Of a stretch of DNA of 64,000 nt, positions 13,944 to 22,397 are shown one piece after another. The notes beneath the pieces were generated by a model, which was not told the origin of the DNA, made no database searches, and saw only the letters and a program-made list of their open reading frames with translations. A program made the translations under genes and the position numbers. The first letter of the stretch is position 1, and each line of letters begins with the position of its first letter. The stretch covers positions 1 to 64,000 of the forward strand of contig DATIDG010000020.1 of assembly GCA_035456405.1 (NCBI GenBank). The letters are read 5' to 3'. This DNA is from JAGVSZ01 sp035456405. Its GTDB lineage: Bacteria > Pseudomonadota > Gammaproteobacteria > Burkholderiales > SG8-39.

Positions 13944-14723
13944 TTATGCTACATTAAATTCTGGTGGCTTGAAGAGCGCGGCAAAATTGGCCGTCGTCGC
14001 CGCGCTGATCTTGGCCAGATCCATCTCGCGGACCCGGGCGACTTCTTCCGCCACGAAGCGGACGTAGGCGGGCTGGTTTAGTTTGCCGCGGTGTGGGACC
14101 GGAGCGAGGTAGGGAGCGTCCGTCTCGACCAGAATCCGGCCGAGCGGCAGGGCCTTCGCCGTCGCGCGCAGTTCAGCCGCGTTCTTGAACGTGACGATCC
14201 CGGAGAACGAGATGAGGAACCCCATGTCGACCGCCGCGCGGGCCACCTCCAGCGTTTCCGTGAAGCAGTGCATGACGCCACCCACCTCGGCGGCGTGCTC
14301 CTCGCGCATGATGCGGAGCGTGTCGTCGGCCGCTGCGCGCGTGTGGACGACGAGCGGCTTTCCGCACGCGCGCGCGGCGCGAATGTGGATCCGGAACCGC
14401 TCCCGCTGCCACTCGAGATCGCCGCTCACGCGGTAGTAGTCCAGGCCGGTCTCGCCGATCGCCAGGATCTTCGGGTGATCGGCCAGTCTGATGAGCTCCT
14501 CGACGGAGACGGCCCCGGCATCCGGGTAGTCCGGATGGACGCCGACGGTGGCGAACAGGTTCCCGTGGGCCTCCGCGAGCGCCCGGACCCGGGGAAACTC
14601 GGTCAGCGTGACGCTGATGCAGAGCGCGTGCGAGACCCCTGCCCCGGCCATCTCGGCCAGCACTTCCGGGATTCGGTCGCGGAAATCATCGAAGTCGAGA
14701 TGGCAGTGCGAATCGACCAGCAT
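13944..14723 (-). CDS. TatD-family metal-dependent hydrolase (YcfH type)
   Basis: A 259-residue TIM-barrel hydrolase with the full TatD metal set: H6 and H8 (SHCHLD), E91 (GETGLDYY), H127 (VVHTRAA), H152 (MHCF) and D202 (ETDAPYL). Family members are 3'-5' exonucleases or D-aminoacyl-tRNA-related hydrolases; the true substrate of the YcfH branch is not settled. The ATG follows the pilZ stop directly (TGAATG), giving translational coupling, and the tmk-holB-pilZ-tatD order is common in beta- and gammaproteobacteria. No missing residues. Confidence 0.9.
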   Translation of the reverse strand: MLVDSHCHLDFDDFRDRIPEVLAEMAGAGVSHALCISVTLTEFPRVRALAEAHGNLFATVGVHPDYPDAGAVSVEELIRLADHPKILAIGETGLDYYRVSGDLEWQRERFRIHIRAARACGKPLVVHTRAAADDTLRIMREEHAAEVGGVMHCFTETLEVARAAVDMGFLISFSGIVTFKNAAELRATAKALPLGRILVETDAPYLAPVPHRGKLNQPAYVRFVAEEVARVREMDLAKISAATTANFAALFKPPEFNVA

Positions 14724-15092
14724 TCAATACGTGTGGGTCGAGCGGGTCGATTGCAGCAGACCGCCCAGAAGGCTCTCGATCCGGCGCTTCGCGAAATGCC
14801 CGCTCTCGTCGTCGGAGAAATGAACGCCGATTCCCTGGGCCTTGTTCCCCTGGCAGTTCGGTGGCGTGACCCAGACCACCGTCCCGGCGACCGGGATCTT
14901 GTTGGGGTCGTCCATGATGGTGAGGAGCATGAACACCTCGTCGCCGAGGCGGTAGCGCTTGGTCGTCGGGATGAAGATGCCGCCACGCCTGAGGTGCGGG
15001 ATATAGGCCGCGTAGAGCGCCGATTTCTGGGAGATCGTCAGCGACAGGACGCTCGGACGGATCCCGCCCTTCCCGTTGGTGTCCTCATTCAT
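14724..15092 (-). CDS. pilZ: PilZ-domain protein (type IV pilus PilZ type)
   Basis: A 122-residue single-domain PilZ protein (SVLSLTISQKSALYAAYIPH, then GGIFIPTTKRYRLGDEVFML and VAGTVVWVTP, ending GIGVHFS). The RxxxR and D/N-x-S-x-x-G signatures for cyclic-di-GMP are not intact: HLRRGGIFIPT stands where the second motif should be. This fits the founding PilZ of the tmk-holB neighbourhood, which acts in type IV pilus assembly without binding the nucleotide. It overlaps holB by 8 bases and abuts tatD. Confidence 0.85.
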   Translation of the reverse strand: MNEDTNGKGGIRPSVLSLTISQKSALYAAYIPHLRRGGIFIPTTKRYRLGDEVFMLLTIMDDPNKIPVAGTVVWVTPPNCQGNKAQGIGVHFSDDESGHFAKRRIESLLGGLLQSTRSTHTY

Positions 15093-16104
15093 GCGGCGAC
15101 TCCCGAAGCTGCGTGTAGCGCAGGAAGATCTCCTCGAGGAAGAGGCGCGGGTTCAGCGGATGCAAAGCAATCGCCCGCGCCGCCGACAGCGACCGCTCGA
15201 ATCTTAGCAGCGCGGGGGCGGAGAGCGCGCCGGCAATCGCGCGCAACGCGGACTCCTGCCGCACGTTGTAGCGGATCGTGCCGCACATTTTCATCGCCAC
15301 CAGGTCGTACGCCCATTTCTGGAGCCAGCCGACGACCGCATCCGGCGCGACCCCCTGGCAGGCATCCGCAAGATCGAGCGCGGACGCGTCCGGCCGCCCC
15401 AGCCGTGCGATCAAGGCCTCGCGCGTCCGCGCGCTCTCCCCGGCTTGCTCGAGCGCCGCGAGCGGCGCGTTGCCCGCATGCAGCAGACCGACCTCGGGGT
15501 CCTTGAGGCCTTGCGCCCTGAGCCATGGCAACGCATCCTCCGGCGCTGCCGATGGCACGCCAATCCGCTGGCATCGGCTCCGCACGGTCGGGAGGAGCCG
15601 GTCGGGCGCGCTCGAGACGAGCAGAAAGACCGTGCCGGCAGGCGGTTCCTCAAGGCTCTTGAGCAGGGCGTTTGCCGTTGCTGCATTCATCGCCTCAGCC
15701 GGCCGCACCAGGATCACGCGCACCCCGCCGCGATGGGTCCCGATCCCGAGCGATTCTTGAAGCTCGCGGATCTGGTCGATCTTGATCTGGCGGCTGGGGC
15801 TCCCGGTTCCTTTGCTCTGCCCTTCCCGTTCTCCCTCTGAAGCCTCGGCGAGCGCGTCGGGCTCGATGATCCTGAAATCCGGATGGTTGCCTTGATCGAA
15901 CCAGTGGCAGGCTTGGCACGTCCCGCAAGGCAGGCCGTCCGTCCGGGGGGCCTCGCAGAGCAGCGCTTGAGCGAATATCCGCGCCAGCGCCGTCTTGCCG
16001 AGCCCGGAACGGCCGTGAATGAGCAAAGCGTGCGGCAGCGCGCCTCGTCTTCCGACCAGCTCCTGCCACGGCTTTGAAAGCCACGTAAATATTTTATTAT
16101 TCAA
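15085..16104 (-). CDS. holB: DNA polymerase III subunit delta'
   Basis: A 339-residue clamp-loader subunit. AAA+ P-loop GRSGLGKT (31-38), four-cysteine zinc module (C50, C60, C63, C66), SLEEPP sensor region and the SRC motif (VRSRCQRI) are visible; the C-terminal collar domain follows. The frame opens with a TTG codon (16104-16102) in an AT-rich patch with no good ribosome site; the family N-terminus (W-x-E-L, then LPHALLIHG) supports a start close to there. It lies between tmk (67 bases upstream) and pilZ (8-base overlap). Confidence 0.92.
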   Translation of the reverse strand: MNNKIFTWLSKPWQELVGRRGALPHALLIHGRSGLGKTALARIFAQALLCEAPRTDGLPCGTCQACHWFDQGNHPDFRIIEPDALAEASEGEREGQSKGTGSPSRQIKIDQIRELQESLGIGTHRGGVRVILVRPAEAMNAATANALLKSLEEPPAGTVFLLVSSAPDRLLPTVRSRCQRIGVPSAAPEDALPWLRAQGLKDPEVGLLHAGNAPLAALEQAGESARTREALIARLGRPDASALDLADACQGVAPDAVVGWLQKWAYDLVAMKMCGTIRYNVRQESALRAIAGALSAPALLRFERSLSAARAIALHPLNPRLFLEEIFLRYTQLRESPHE

Positions 16105-16153
16105 TTTGATACAAAAAATACTTCGAGTGTTCTAGAGAGACACGTACCGCCAA

Positions 16154-16173
16154 GATAAAAATTCATTTTTATC
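16154..16173 (-). repeat. AT-only inverted repeat at the tmk stop codon
   Basis: GATAAAAAT and ATTTTTATC (9-bp arms, 2-base centre) form a perfect AT-rich palindrome. The tmk stop codon overlaps its end. It sits in a roughly 110-base AT-rich island (16080-16185) unlike the surrounding GC-rich DNA. It might be a weak terminator, processing site or protein-binding palindrome. Confidence 0.5.
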
Positions 16174-16780
16174 ATATGCTTGCAATCGCGTCTTCGAGTG
16201 CTTTACGAATACCCTCGATCGGCTGGGTCGAATCCACGACCAGGAATCGCGCTGGGTAGCGAGCAGCCCGCTCCAGGTACGCCGCGCGCACACGCTCGTG
16301 AAACGCCCTTGCCTCGCCCTCGAACCGATCCAGCCCTGCCTGAGCGGATTTGAGACGGTTCTGCCCGACGTCAACCGGGACGTCGAAGAAGAAGGTCCGG
16401 TCGGGCTGGAGCCCGTCCTGCACCCATGACTCCAGGGCCTCGAGCCGCGCGGCGGGGAACCCTCGGCCGGCGCCTTGATAGGCGAACGTGGCGTCGGTGA
16501 AGCGGTCCGAAAGCACCCATGCGCCGCGGTCGAGAGCGGGTCGGATCACCTTCGCAACGTGTTCCTGGCGGGCCGCGAACATGAGCAGCGTCTCGGTTCC
16601 GATCTCCATCGCCTCGTTCAGCAGGAGCGCGCGGAGCTTCTCGCCGAGCGGCGTCCCGCCGGGTTCCCGCGTGACGACGACCTCGCGACCGCCGCGCTGT
16701 AGCCGGTCCGCGAGCCACGCGACGTGGGTGCTCTTCCCCGCGCCGTCGATGCCTTCCAGTGTGATGAACTTTCCCCGCAT
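16172..16780 (-). CDS. tmk: thymidylate kinase
   Basis: The 202-residue enzyme phosphorylates dTMP to dTDP. P-loop GIDGAGKST (10-18), DR-x motif (LSDRFTDATFAYQGAGRG, with the Y-Q-G lid region) and the REPGGTPLGEK substrate segment are present, at normal family length. It follows mltG by 19 bases and precedes holB, the usual order. The last codons are unusually AT-rich and the stop lies within an inverted repeat. Confidence 0.95.
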   Translation of the reverse strand: MRGKFITLEGIDGAGKSTHVAWLADRLQRGGREVVVTREPGGTPLGEKLRALLLNEAMEIGTETLLMFAARQEHVAKVIRPALDRGAWVLSDRFTDATFAYQGAGRGFPAARLEALESWVQDGLQPDRTFFFDVPVDVGQNRLKSAQAGLDRFEGEARAFHERVRAAYLERAARYPARFLVVDSTQPIEGIRKALEDAIASI

Positions 16781-16799
16781 CGGAGATCGCGTCGGCGGG

Positions 16800-17801
16800 C
16801 TAGGGTCGGCCCCCGCGCTGGTATTTTGTCACGGCGCGATTGTGCTCCTCGAGCGTGCGCGAAAACTCGCTGGAGCCGTCGCCCCGTGCGACAAAGTAGA
16901 GGGCGTCCGACTCGGCGGGCCGCAGCGTCGCCTCGATCGACGCGAGACCTGGCATGGCGATCGGTGTCGGCGGGAGGCCTTCGCGCATGTAAGTGTTATA
17001 GGGGGTGTCCGTTACCAGGTCCTGCTTGCGCAGGTTGCCGTCGAAGCGCGCACCGAGACCGTAGATCACGGTTGGGTCGGCCTGCAGCTTCATCCCGGAC
17101 CGGAGGCGGTTCGTCAGCACGGCCGCCACCATCAGTCGGTCGTCGCCGCGTCCGGTTTCCTTTTCCACGATCGAGGCGAGGATAAGGGCGTCGTACGGCG
17201 AGCCCAGCGGGACCTGCGGTTGCCGCTGCGCCCAGGCGGCAGTCAGACGCTTCTCCATCGCGCGGTATGCCTGCCGGAGTATCTCGACGTCGCTCGCGCC
17301 CCGCGCGAAGACGTAGGTGTCCGGGAAGAACCATCCCTCCGGGTGCGCAATCGGCAGTTCGAGGCGACGCAGCACGTCTGCGTCCGACAAACCCGCCGTG
17401 TCGTGCCGGATGCGGGGGTGGGCGTCGAGGGCGGCGCGGACCTGCCGGAAGGTCCAGCCTTCGATCAGCTTCACGTCCGCCAGGGCGAAGTCGCCCCGGA
17501 CCAGCTTGCCGAGCAGGTCGAGGGGCGTCGCACCGGCGCGCAACTCGTAGCTCCCGGCCTTGATGTCGGTCGGCTTCGACACCACCCTCACGAGTGCCTC
17601 GAAGGCCCAGCCGGGCATGTCGACCCCTGCCCGCCTGATTTCGCGCGTCGCCCCACGCAAGGAGCTGCCCGGCGCGACCGTGAACTCGACCGGATCACTG
17701 CTAAGCCGCAGCGGCGCATGGGCGAACTGGTACAGCCAGGCGGCGGCGCCTAGGGCCGCGACAATAACGAACAGGATCAGATACTTGATGAGCTTGAACA
17801 T
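16800..17801 (-). CDS. mltG: endolytic murein transglycosylase MltG
   Basis: A 333-residue bitopic inner-membrane protein with one N-terminal helix (about 7-26), a LysM-like subdomain (FTVAPGSSLRGATREI) and the YceG catalytic domain with IVEKETG (211-217, catalytic Glu), NRLRSGMKLQADPTVIYG and TPYNTYMREGLPPTPI. MltG cuts nascent glycan strands and sets their length. First gene of the minus-strand mltG-tmk-holB operon, divergent from ygfZ. ATG 17801; complete. Confidence 0.95.
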   Translation of the reverse strand: MFKLIKYLILFVIVAALGAAAWLYQFAHAPLRLSSDPVEFTVAPGSSLRGATREIRRAGVDMPGWAFEALVRVVSKPTDIKAGSYELRAGATPLDLLGKLVRGDFALADVKLIEGWTFRQVRAALDAHPRIRHDTAGLSDADVLRRLELPIAHPEGWFFPDTYVFARGASDVEILRQAYRAMEKRLTAAWAQRQPQVPLGSPYDALILASIVEKETGRGDDRLMVAAVLTNRLRSGMKLQADPTVIYGLGARFDGNLRKQDLVTDTPYNTYMREGLPPTPIAMPGLASIEATLRPAESDALYFVARGDGSSEFSRTLEEHNRAVTKYQRGGRP

Positions 17802-17835
17802 TGCGGCGGGAGACCGGCGGGCGCCGGTCCGCCGA

Positions 17836-17841
17836 TATAAT
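17836..17841 (+). promoter_or_regulatory. -10 element TATAAT upstream of ygfZ
   Basis: Perfect TATAAT within GCCGATATAATAG, 27 bases before the ygfZ ATG. No TTGACA-like element at the usual distance. The same CCGATATAATA string recurs before the aldolase/SDR gene (20389) and queF (63812). Confidence 0.55.
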
Positions 17842-17867
17842 AGCCCGCTGCCCGCGAACGTCGCGCC

Positions 17868-18896
17868 ATGACATCCGATTGGTCCAATTTCCTATCCGCC
17901 CGCGGTGCGACGCTCGACAACGGCGTCGTACGTGACTTTGGTGACGCCGCTGCCGAGCTGGACGCGACCGCAGCGGGCGGCGTGATGGCGGACCTCTCCC
18001 ATCTCGGCTTGCTAGGCGTGACGGGCGCGGATGCGGAGGCGTTCCTGCATGGCCAGTTGAGCTGCGACGTCGGCGGGCTCGAGGTCGACGGCTCCACGTT
18101 CGGTTCGTACTGCTCCCCGAAGGGGCGAATGCTGGCCAGCTTCCTCCTGTGGCGGGAGGCGGACGGCTTCGCCATTGTGCTCTCCCGGACGCTCGTCGTC
18201 GGGATCGAAAGGCGGCTGCGCATGTTCGTATTGCGGTCGAAGGCCACCGTCGCGGACCGGAGCGCGGAACGCGTCCTCATCGGCGCGGCCGGCGACGCTG
18301 CGGAGTCGGCGCTGCGCGCAACCGTCGGTATCGTGCCGCAAAAGGCTCACCGCGTCGCCCGCAGCGACGGCGTGACCGTCGTTCGAGTTCCCGCGAACCG
18401 CTTCCTGGTCACGGCCGCGCCGGAGCGGGCGGAGGCGGTCTGGGCGGCCCTATCCGCGACGCTCCGGCCGGTGGGAACACCCTGCTGGGAATGGCTCGAC
18501 ATCACTGCCGGGATGCCGCTCGTGACGGCGCGCACCCAGGACGAGCTCGTGCCGCAGATGGCGAACCTCGAGCTCATCGGCGGGGTGAGCTTCGAGAAAG
18601 GGTGCTACCCCGGCCAAGAGGTGGTGGCGCGAACGCAATTTCGCGGCAAAACGAAGCGTCGGATGTTCCTGGCCCGCGTCCAGGGCGCGGCGCCGGCGCC
18701 CGGCGACCCGCTCTATAGCGAGGATCTCGACGACCAGGCGAGCGGCGCGATCGTCAACGCGGCGCCCGCACCGGGGGGTGGGTTCGACGTCCTCGCAGTG
18801 GTCCACACGCTGAGCGCTGCGGACAGCACGGTGCACCTCGGCTCGCCCGACGGTGCGCCGCTTCGGTTCCGGCCCCTGCCCTACCACGTGCCGTGA
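17868..18896 (+). CDS. ygfZ: folate-dependent Fe-S cluster protein YgfZ
   Basis: A 342-residue member of the GcvT-like family. Signature KGCYPGQE (244-251, with C246) and the following VVARTQFRGKTKR are intact, and the N-terminal SHLGLLGVTGADAEAFLHGQL segment is typical. YgfZ helps maintain or repair Fe-S enzymes such as MiaB using tetrahydrofolate. Its stop overlaps the GTG of the DUF4936 gene (GTGA), giving a three-gene operon with the NRDE gene. Promoter at 17836. Confidence 0.93.
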   Translation: MTSDWSNFLSARGATLDNGVVRDFGDAAAELDATAAGGVMADLSHLGLLGVTGADAEAFLHGQLSCDVGGLEVDGSTFGSYCSPKGRMLASFLLWREADGFAIVLSRTLVVGIERRLRMFVLRSKATVADRSAERVLIGAAGDAAESALRATVGIVPQKAHRVARSDGVTVVRVPANRFLVTAAPERAEAVWAALSATLRPVGTPCWEWLDITAGMPLVTARTQDELVPQMANLELIGGVSFEKGCYPGQEVVARTQFRGKTKRRMFLARVQGAAPAPGDPLYSEDLDDQASGAIVNAAPAPGGGFDVLAVVHTLSAADSTVHLGSPDGAPLRFRPLPYHVP

Positions 18897-19183
18897 CCTG
18901 CAGCTACTTCATCTACTACCGCACCTCCGCCGGCGCTGAGGACGTCCGGTCGGCCGTCTGCGAGATGCAGCGTGCGCTCGCGCGGGAAACGGGCATCGCG
19001 GGGCGCCTGATGTGTCGCGCGGACGATCCGACCACATGGATGGAGGTTTACGAGGCGGTGCCCGACGCTGCGCGCTTCGAGTGCAGTCTCGAAAACGCGG
19101 TCGCGAAATTCGACCTGGCGCGGTTGCTGGCCGGCGACGGCCGCCGGCACGTCGAACGCTTCGTCGCAGCGTCGTGTGCCTGA
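18893..19183 (+). CDS. DUF4936 family protein
   Basis: A 96-residue protein read from GTG 18893, which overlaps the ygfZ stop by 4 bases. The opening SYFIYYRTSAGAED, then MQRALARETGIAGRLMCRADDPTTWMEVYE, matches the small DUF4936 proteins that follow ygfZ in betaproteobacteria, a ferredoxin-like alpha/beta fold by appearance. Function unknown; the coupling suggests a link to YgfZ. It overlaps the next gene by 10 bases. Confidence 0.8.
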   Translation: MTCSYFIYYRTSAGAEDVRSAVCEMQRALARETGIAGRLMCRADDPTTWMEVYEAVPDAARFECSLENAVAKFDLARLLAGDGRRHVERFVAASCA

Positions 19184-19938
19184 TCCTCTTCGCGCACCGC
19201 GCGCATGCCGAGTACCGGCTCGTGGTGGCCGCGAATCGCGACGAGTGGTTTGGGCGCCCGACTGCGCCGGCCGGCTTCTGGTCCGAAGCACCGGACGTCT
19301 TCGCCGGCCGCGATCTCGAGGCGAACGGAACCTGGCTCGGCATCACTCGCACTGGCCGGTTCGCCGCACTGACCAATTACCGGGACCCGGACAGCAACCG
19401 CACCGGCGCGCCTTCGCGGGGCACGCTCGTCAGCGCATTTCTGACCTCTGACGTCGCGCCATCCAGGTACCTCGAGTCGCTGCGGCCCAGCGCGGCGCGC
19501 TACAACGGGTTCAGCCTGCTCGTAGGCGACGCGACGTCGCTCCTCTACTTCTCCAACCGCGAGGGAGAAGTGCGCGAGCTCCCGGCCGGCGTATACGGGC
19601 TCTCCAATCACCTCCTCGACGTCCCGTGGCCGAAGGTGCGCATCGGCAAAGCGCGCCTCGAGGCGAATCTGAACGGGAACGTGAACGCGGAGAGCCTGCT
19701 CGAGGTCCTGGACGACACGCATGCGGCCCCCGATGAGATGCTCCCCAGCACCGGGGTCGGCCTGGAATGGGAACGGCAGCTCTCGCCGCTCCGCATTTGT
19801 GCGGGCGAGTACGGCACGCGGTCCTCGACCGTCCTGCTGGTATCGTCGGACGGGGAGGCGTCGTTCGTGGAGCGCAGCTTCGGCGCGTCCGGCGAGCAGT
19901 CGGGAACGGTGCGCAAGCGCTTTCGGGCCGCGCCCTAG
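19174..19938 (+). CDS. NRDE (TANGO2-like) family protein
   Basis: A 254-residue protein. GTG 19174 gives the family N-terminus M-C-L-I-L-F-A, where the exposed Cys2 is characteristic of the NRDE/TANGO2 fold (Ntn-hydrolase-like). The name motif appears as AANRDEWF. Other landmarks: GTWLGITRTGRFAALTNYR, GFSLLVGD and YGLSNHLLD. Family roles are debated; the human relative is linked to lipid and heme handling. It overlaps the DUF4936 gene at its start and the GNAT gene at its convergent stop by 4 bases. Confidence 0.88.
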   Translation: MCLILFAHRAHAEYRLVVAANRDEWFGRPTAPAGFWSEAPDVFAGRDLEANGTWLGITRTGRFAALTNYRDPDSNRTGAPSRGTLVSAFLTSDVAPSRYLESLRPSAARYNGFSLLVGDATSLLYFSNREGEVRELPAGVYGLSNHLLDVPWPKVRIGKARLEANLNGNVNAESLLEVLDDTHAAPDEMLPSTGVGLEWERQLSPLRICAGEYGTRSSTVLLVSSDGEASFVERSFGASGEQSGTVRKRFRAAP

Positions 19939-20363
19939 AGCTCGCGCGCCATGGCGAGATGCGGAATGCCGGCCTCCATGAACTCTTCCCCGGCGACCAC
20001 GAACCCGAACCGCGCGTAGAACGGCGCCGCGTGTGTTTGCGCGTTGAGCGCGACGCGCTGCATGCCGCGGACGCGTGCCCGCGCGATCAGCGCTTCGAGC
20101 AGGCGCCCTCCGACGCCCTTTCCGCGCGATTCGCGCAGCACGGCCATCCGTCCGATGTGACCGTCGGGAAGCAGCCGGCCCGTGCCCACCGGCCGGCCGG
20201 CGACGTCGTAGGCAACCGCATGCTCGGAGCGCTCGTCCCAGTCGTCGAGCTCGATCTCGGGCGGCACGCCCTGCTCTGCGACGAAGACCGCCTCGCGGAT
20301 GAGTTGCGCCTCGGTGCGTGCCTCGGACCACGGCATGATGCGAATGCGGAGAGCATCGTCCAT
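19935..20363 (-). CDS. GNAT family N-acetyltransferase
   Basis: I place the start at ATG 20363 (MDDALRIRIMPW), giving 142 residues; a longer frame to 20423 would collide with the start of the divergent aldolase gene. The GNAT core is RMAVLRESRGKGVGGRLLEAL, with the R-x-x-G-x-G/A acetyl-CoA loop, followed by NAQTHAAPFYARFGF. The N-terminal AVFVAEQGVPPEIELDDWDE resembles the YjcF/ElaA branch. Substrate unknown, probably a small amine. Monocistronic. Confidence 0.85.
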   Translation of the reverse strand: MDDALRIRIMPWSEARTEAQLIREAVFVAEQGVPPEIELDDWDERSEHAVAYDVAGRPVGTGRLLPDGHIGRMAVLRESRGKGVGGRLLEALIARARVRGMQRVALNAQTHAAPFYARFGFVVAGEEFMEAGIPHLAMAREL

Positions 20364-20388
20364 ATCAGGTTCGCCTGCGTTGCGCCGA

Positions 20389-20394
20389 TATAAT
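20389..20394 (+). promoter_or_regulatory. -10 element TATAAT upstream of the aldolase/SDR-mtnA operon
   Basis: Perfect TATAAT in GCCGATATAATACG, 29 bases before the ATG at 20424. No recognisable -35. Same extended string as before ygfZ and queF. Confidence 0.55.
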
Positions 20395-20423
20395 ACGAAG
20401 ATCCTCCGCGGGATACCGATCAC

Positions 20424-22397
20424 ATGGAAAGTCTCTGGCGCGATGCCGAGGCCGACGCCTTCCAGGGCGAGCTCGGCAAGCGCGTCTACACCTCTCGGCT
20501 ACTGGGTCGCGACAAGTCGCTCGTCCTGCACGGCGGCGGCAACACCTCGGTGAAGATCGATGAGCGCAACCGCTTCGGCGAGGCCGAGACGGTCCTCTAC
20601 GTCAAGGGCAGCGGCTGGGACCTGGAGCACATCGAGCCGGAGGGCTTCTCGCCGGTGCGGCTCGCGCACGTGCGGAAGCTCGCCGCGCTCGAACGCCTGT
20701 CCGATGCCGAGATGGTCAACGAGCTGATGACGCACATGCTCCGCGCGTCCACCCCCGTGCCGTCGATCGAGACCATCCTGCACGGCTGCATGCCGTTCCG
20801 GTACGTCGATCACACGCACGCCGACGCGGTCCTCGCGATCACGAACACGCCCGGCGGCGAGCGGCGAATTTGCGAGCTCTACGGCGACACGGTGCTCGTG
20901 ATCCCGTACTTCATGCCGGGGTTCGACCTCGCGCAGGTCGTCGCCAGGGAGTTCGAGCGCGGGGCGACGCCGCGCACCATCGGCGTTGTGTTGATGAAGC
21001 ACGGCGTGTTCTCGTTCGGAAACACCGCCCGCGAGTCCTACGACCGGATGATCGAGCTCGTGCGGCGCGCCGAGCGCTATCTCGAGGCGCAGCGGGCATG
21101 GAGCGTCGTCGTTCCGCAGACGCCGGTAACGCCCGAGATCGACGGCGTGGCGCTGGCGGAGCTGCGCCGGCGCATCTGCGCGTGCGCAGGCACGCCGCTG
21201 ATCATGCGGGTGCGCACCACCGGCCAGACGCTCGCATTTGCGCGCCACCCCGAGGTTGCGCGCATCTCGCAGCAGGGCCCGGCAACGCCCGATCACGTGA
21301 TCCGGACCAAGCGCACCCCGATGCTCGGCGAGGATCTCGACGGCTTCGCCGCGGCGTATCGCGAGTACTTCGCCCGTCACGAGCCGCGCGCCAGGGAGCG
21401 GAAGGTGATGCTGGATCCTGCCCCGCGCATGGTGCTCGACCCGCGCTTCGGGCTCGCCAGCCTCGGGCGTACGGCGAAGGACGCGCGCATTGTGGAAGAG
21501 CTGTACGAGCACACCATCGACGTAATCCTGCGGGCCGACGCGCTCGAGCGCTACGAGGCGCTGCCGGCGCAGGCCATCTTCGACGTCGAATACTGGGACC
21601 TCGAGCAGGCGAAGCTCGCGAAGGGCGGCAAGCCGCCGCTCTTCTCGGGCGAGGTCGCATGGGTCACGGGTGCCGCATCGGGGATCGGCAAGGCTGCCGT
21701 GGCGTCGCTCCTCGCGCGCGGCGCTGCGGTGGTCGGCCTGGATCTCGACCCGGCGGTCGAGGCCCTGCATTGGCGCGACGACTATCTCGGCATTCCCTGC
21801 GACGTGACCGACGAGGCGGCGATCGCTGCGGCGCTCGACCGGATGGCCCGGGCATTCGGTGGGCTGGACATGCTCATCCTCAACGCGGGCATCTTCGGCG
21901 CGAGCCGGAGCATCCGGGACCTCCCGAACGACGAGTGGCGCCGGGTGATGTCGGTCAATCTCGACGCGAATCTCGCGCTGATGCGCGCGTGCCATCCGTT
22001 CCTCAAGCGCGCCCCGCGCGGCGGCCGCGTCGTCGTGATCGGCTCGAAGAACGTCCCGGCGCCGGGACCGGGGGCCGCCGCCTACTCGGCGTCGAAAGCG
22101 GCGCTCAGTCAGCTCGCGAGGGTCGCGGCGCTCGAATGGGGCGCCGACGGTATCCGCATCAATACGCTGCATCCGAATGCGGTCTTCGACACCGGCATCT
22201 GGACCGACGAGGTACTCGCCGAGCGCGCAAAGCGCTACGGCCTAACCGTCCAGCAGTACAAGACGAACAACATACTGCGCACCGAGGTGACGAGCCGCGA
22301 CGTCGCCGAGCTCGCGGCCGAGATGTGCGGCCCGCTGTTCGCAAAGACGACCGGCGCGCAGCTGCCCGTCGACGGCGGCAACGAGCGGGTGATCTGA
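20424..22397 (+). CDS. bifunctional class II aldolase / short-chain dehydrogenase
   Basis: The 657-residue protein joins a class II aldolase half (about 1-395) to an SDR half (about 405-657). Aldolase: LVLHGGGNTSVK (33-44), zinc ligands H130 and H132 (DHTHAD) and H193 (MKHG), with catalytic acid near E116. SDR: TGAASGIG (415-422), NAG (487-489), S541 and Y554-x3-K558 (YSASK). It resembles proteins annotated as rhamnulose-1-phosphate aldolase/dehydrogenase. Its stop overlaps the mtnA ATG (TGATG), so the substrate may instead be a 5-deoxy- or 5-methylthio-ribulose-1-phosphate: cleavage to DHAP plus an aldehyde, which the SDR half could reduce or oxidise. The pathway assignment is inference. Confidence 0.85.
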   Translation: MESLWRDAEADAFQGELGKRVYTSRLLGRDKSLVLHGGGNTSVKIDERNRFGEAETVLYVKGSGWDLEHIEPEGFSPVRLAHVRKLAALERLSDAEMVNELMTHMLRASTPVPSIETILHGCMPFRYVDHTHADAVLAITNTPGGERRICELYGDTVLVIPYFMPGFDLAQVVAREFERGATPRTIGVVLMKHGVFSFGNTARESYDRMIELVRRAERYLEAQRAWSVVVPQTPVTPEIDGVALAELRRRICACAGTPLIMRVRTTGQTLAFARHPEVARISQQGPATPDHVIRTKRTPMLGEDLDGFAAAYREYFARHEPRARERKVMLDPAPRMVLDPRFGLASLGRTAKDARIVEELYEHTIDVILRADALERYEALPAQAIFDVEYWDLEQAKLAKGGKPPLFSGEVAWVTGAASGIGKAAVASLLARGAAVVGLDLDPAVEALHWRDDYLGIPCDVTDEAAIAAALDRMARAFGGLDMLILNAGIFGASRSIRDLPNDEWRRVMSVNLDANLALMRACHPFLKRAPRGGRVVVIGSKNVPAPGPGAAAYSASKAALSQLARVAALEWGADGIRINTLHPNAVFDTGIWTDEVLAERAKRYGLTVQQYKTNNILRTEVTSRDVAELAAEMCGPLFAKTTGAQLPVDGGNERVI

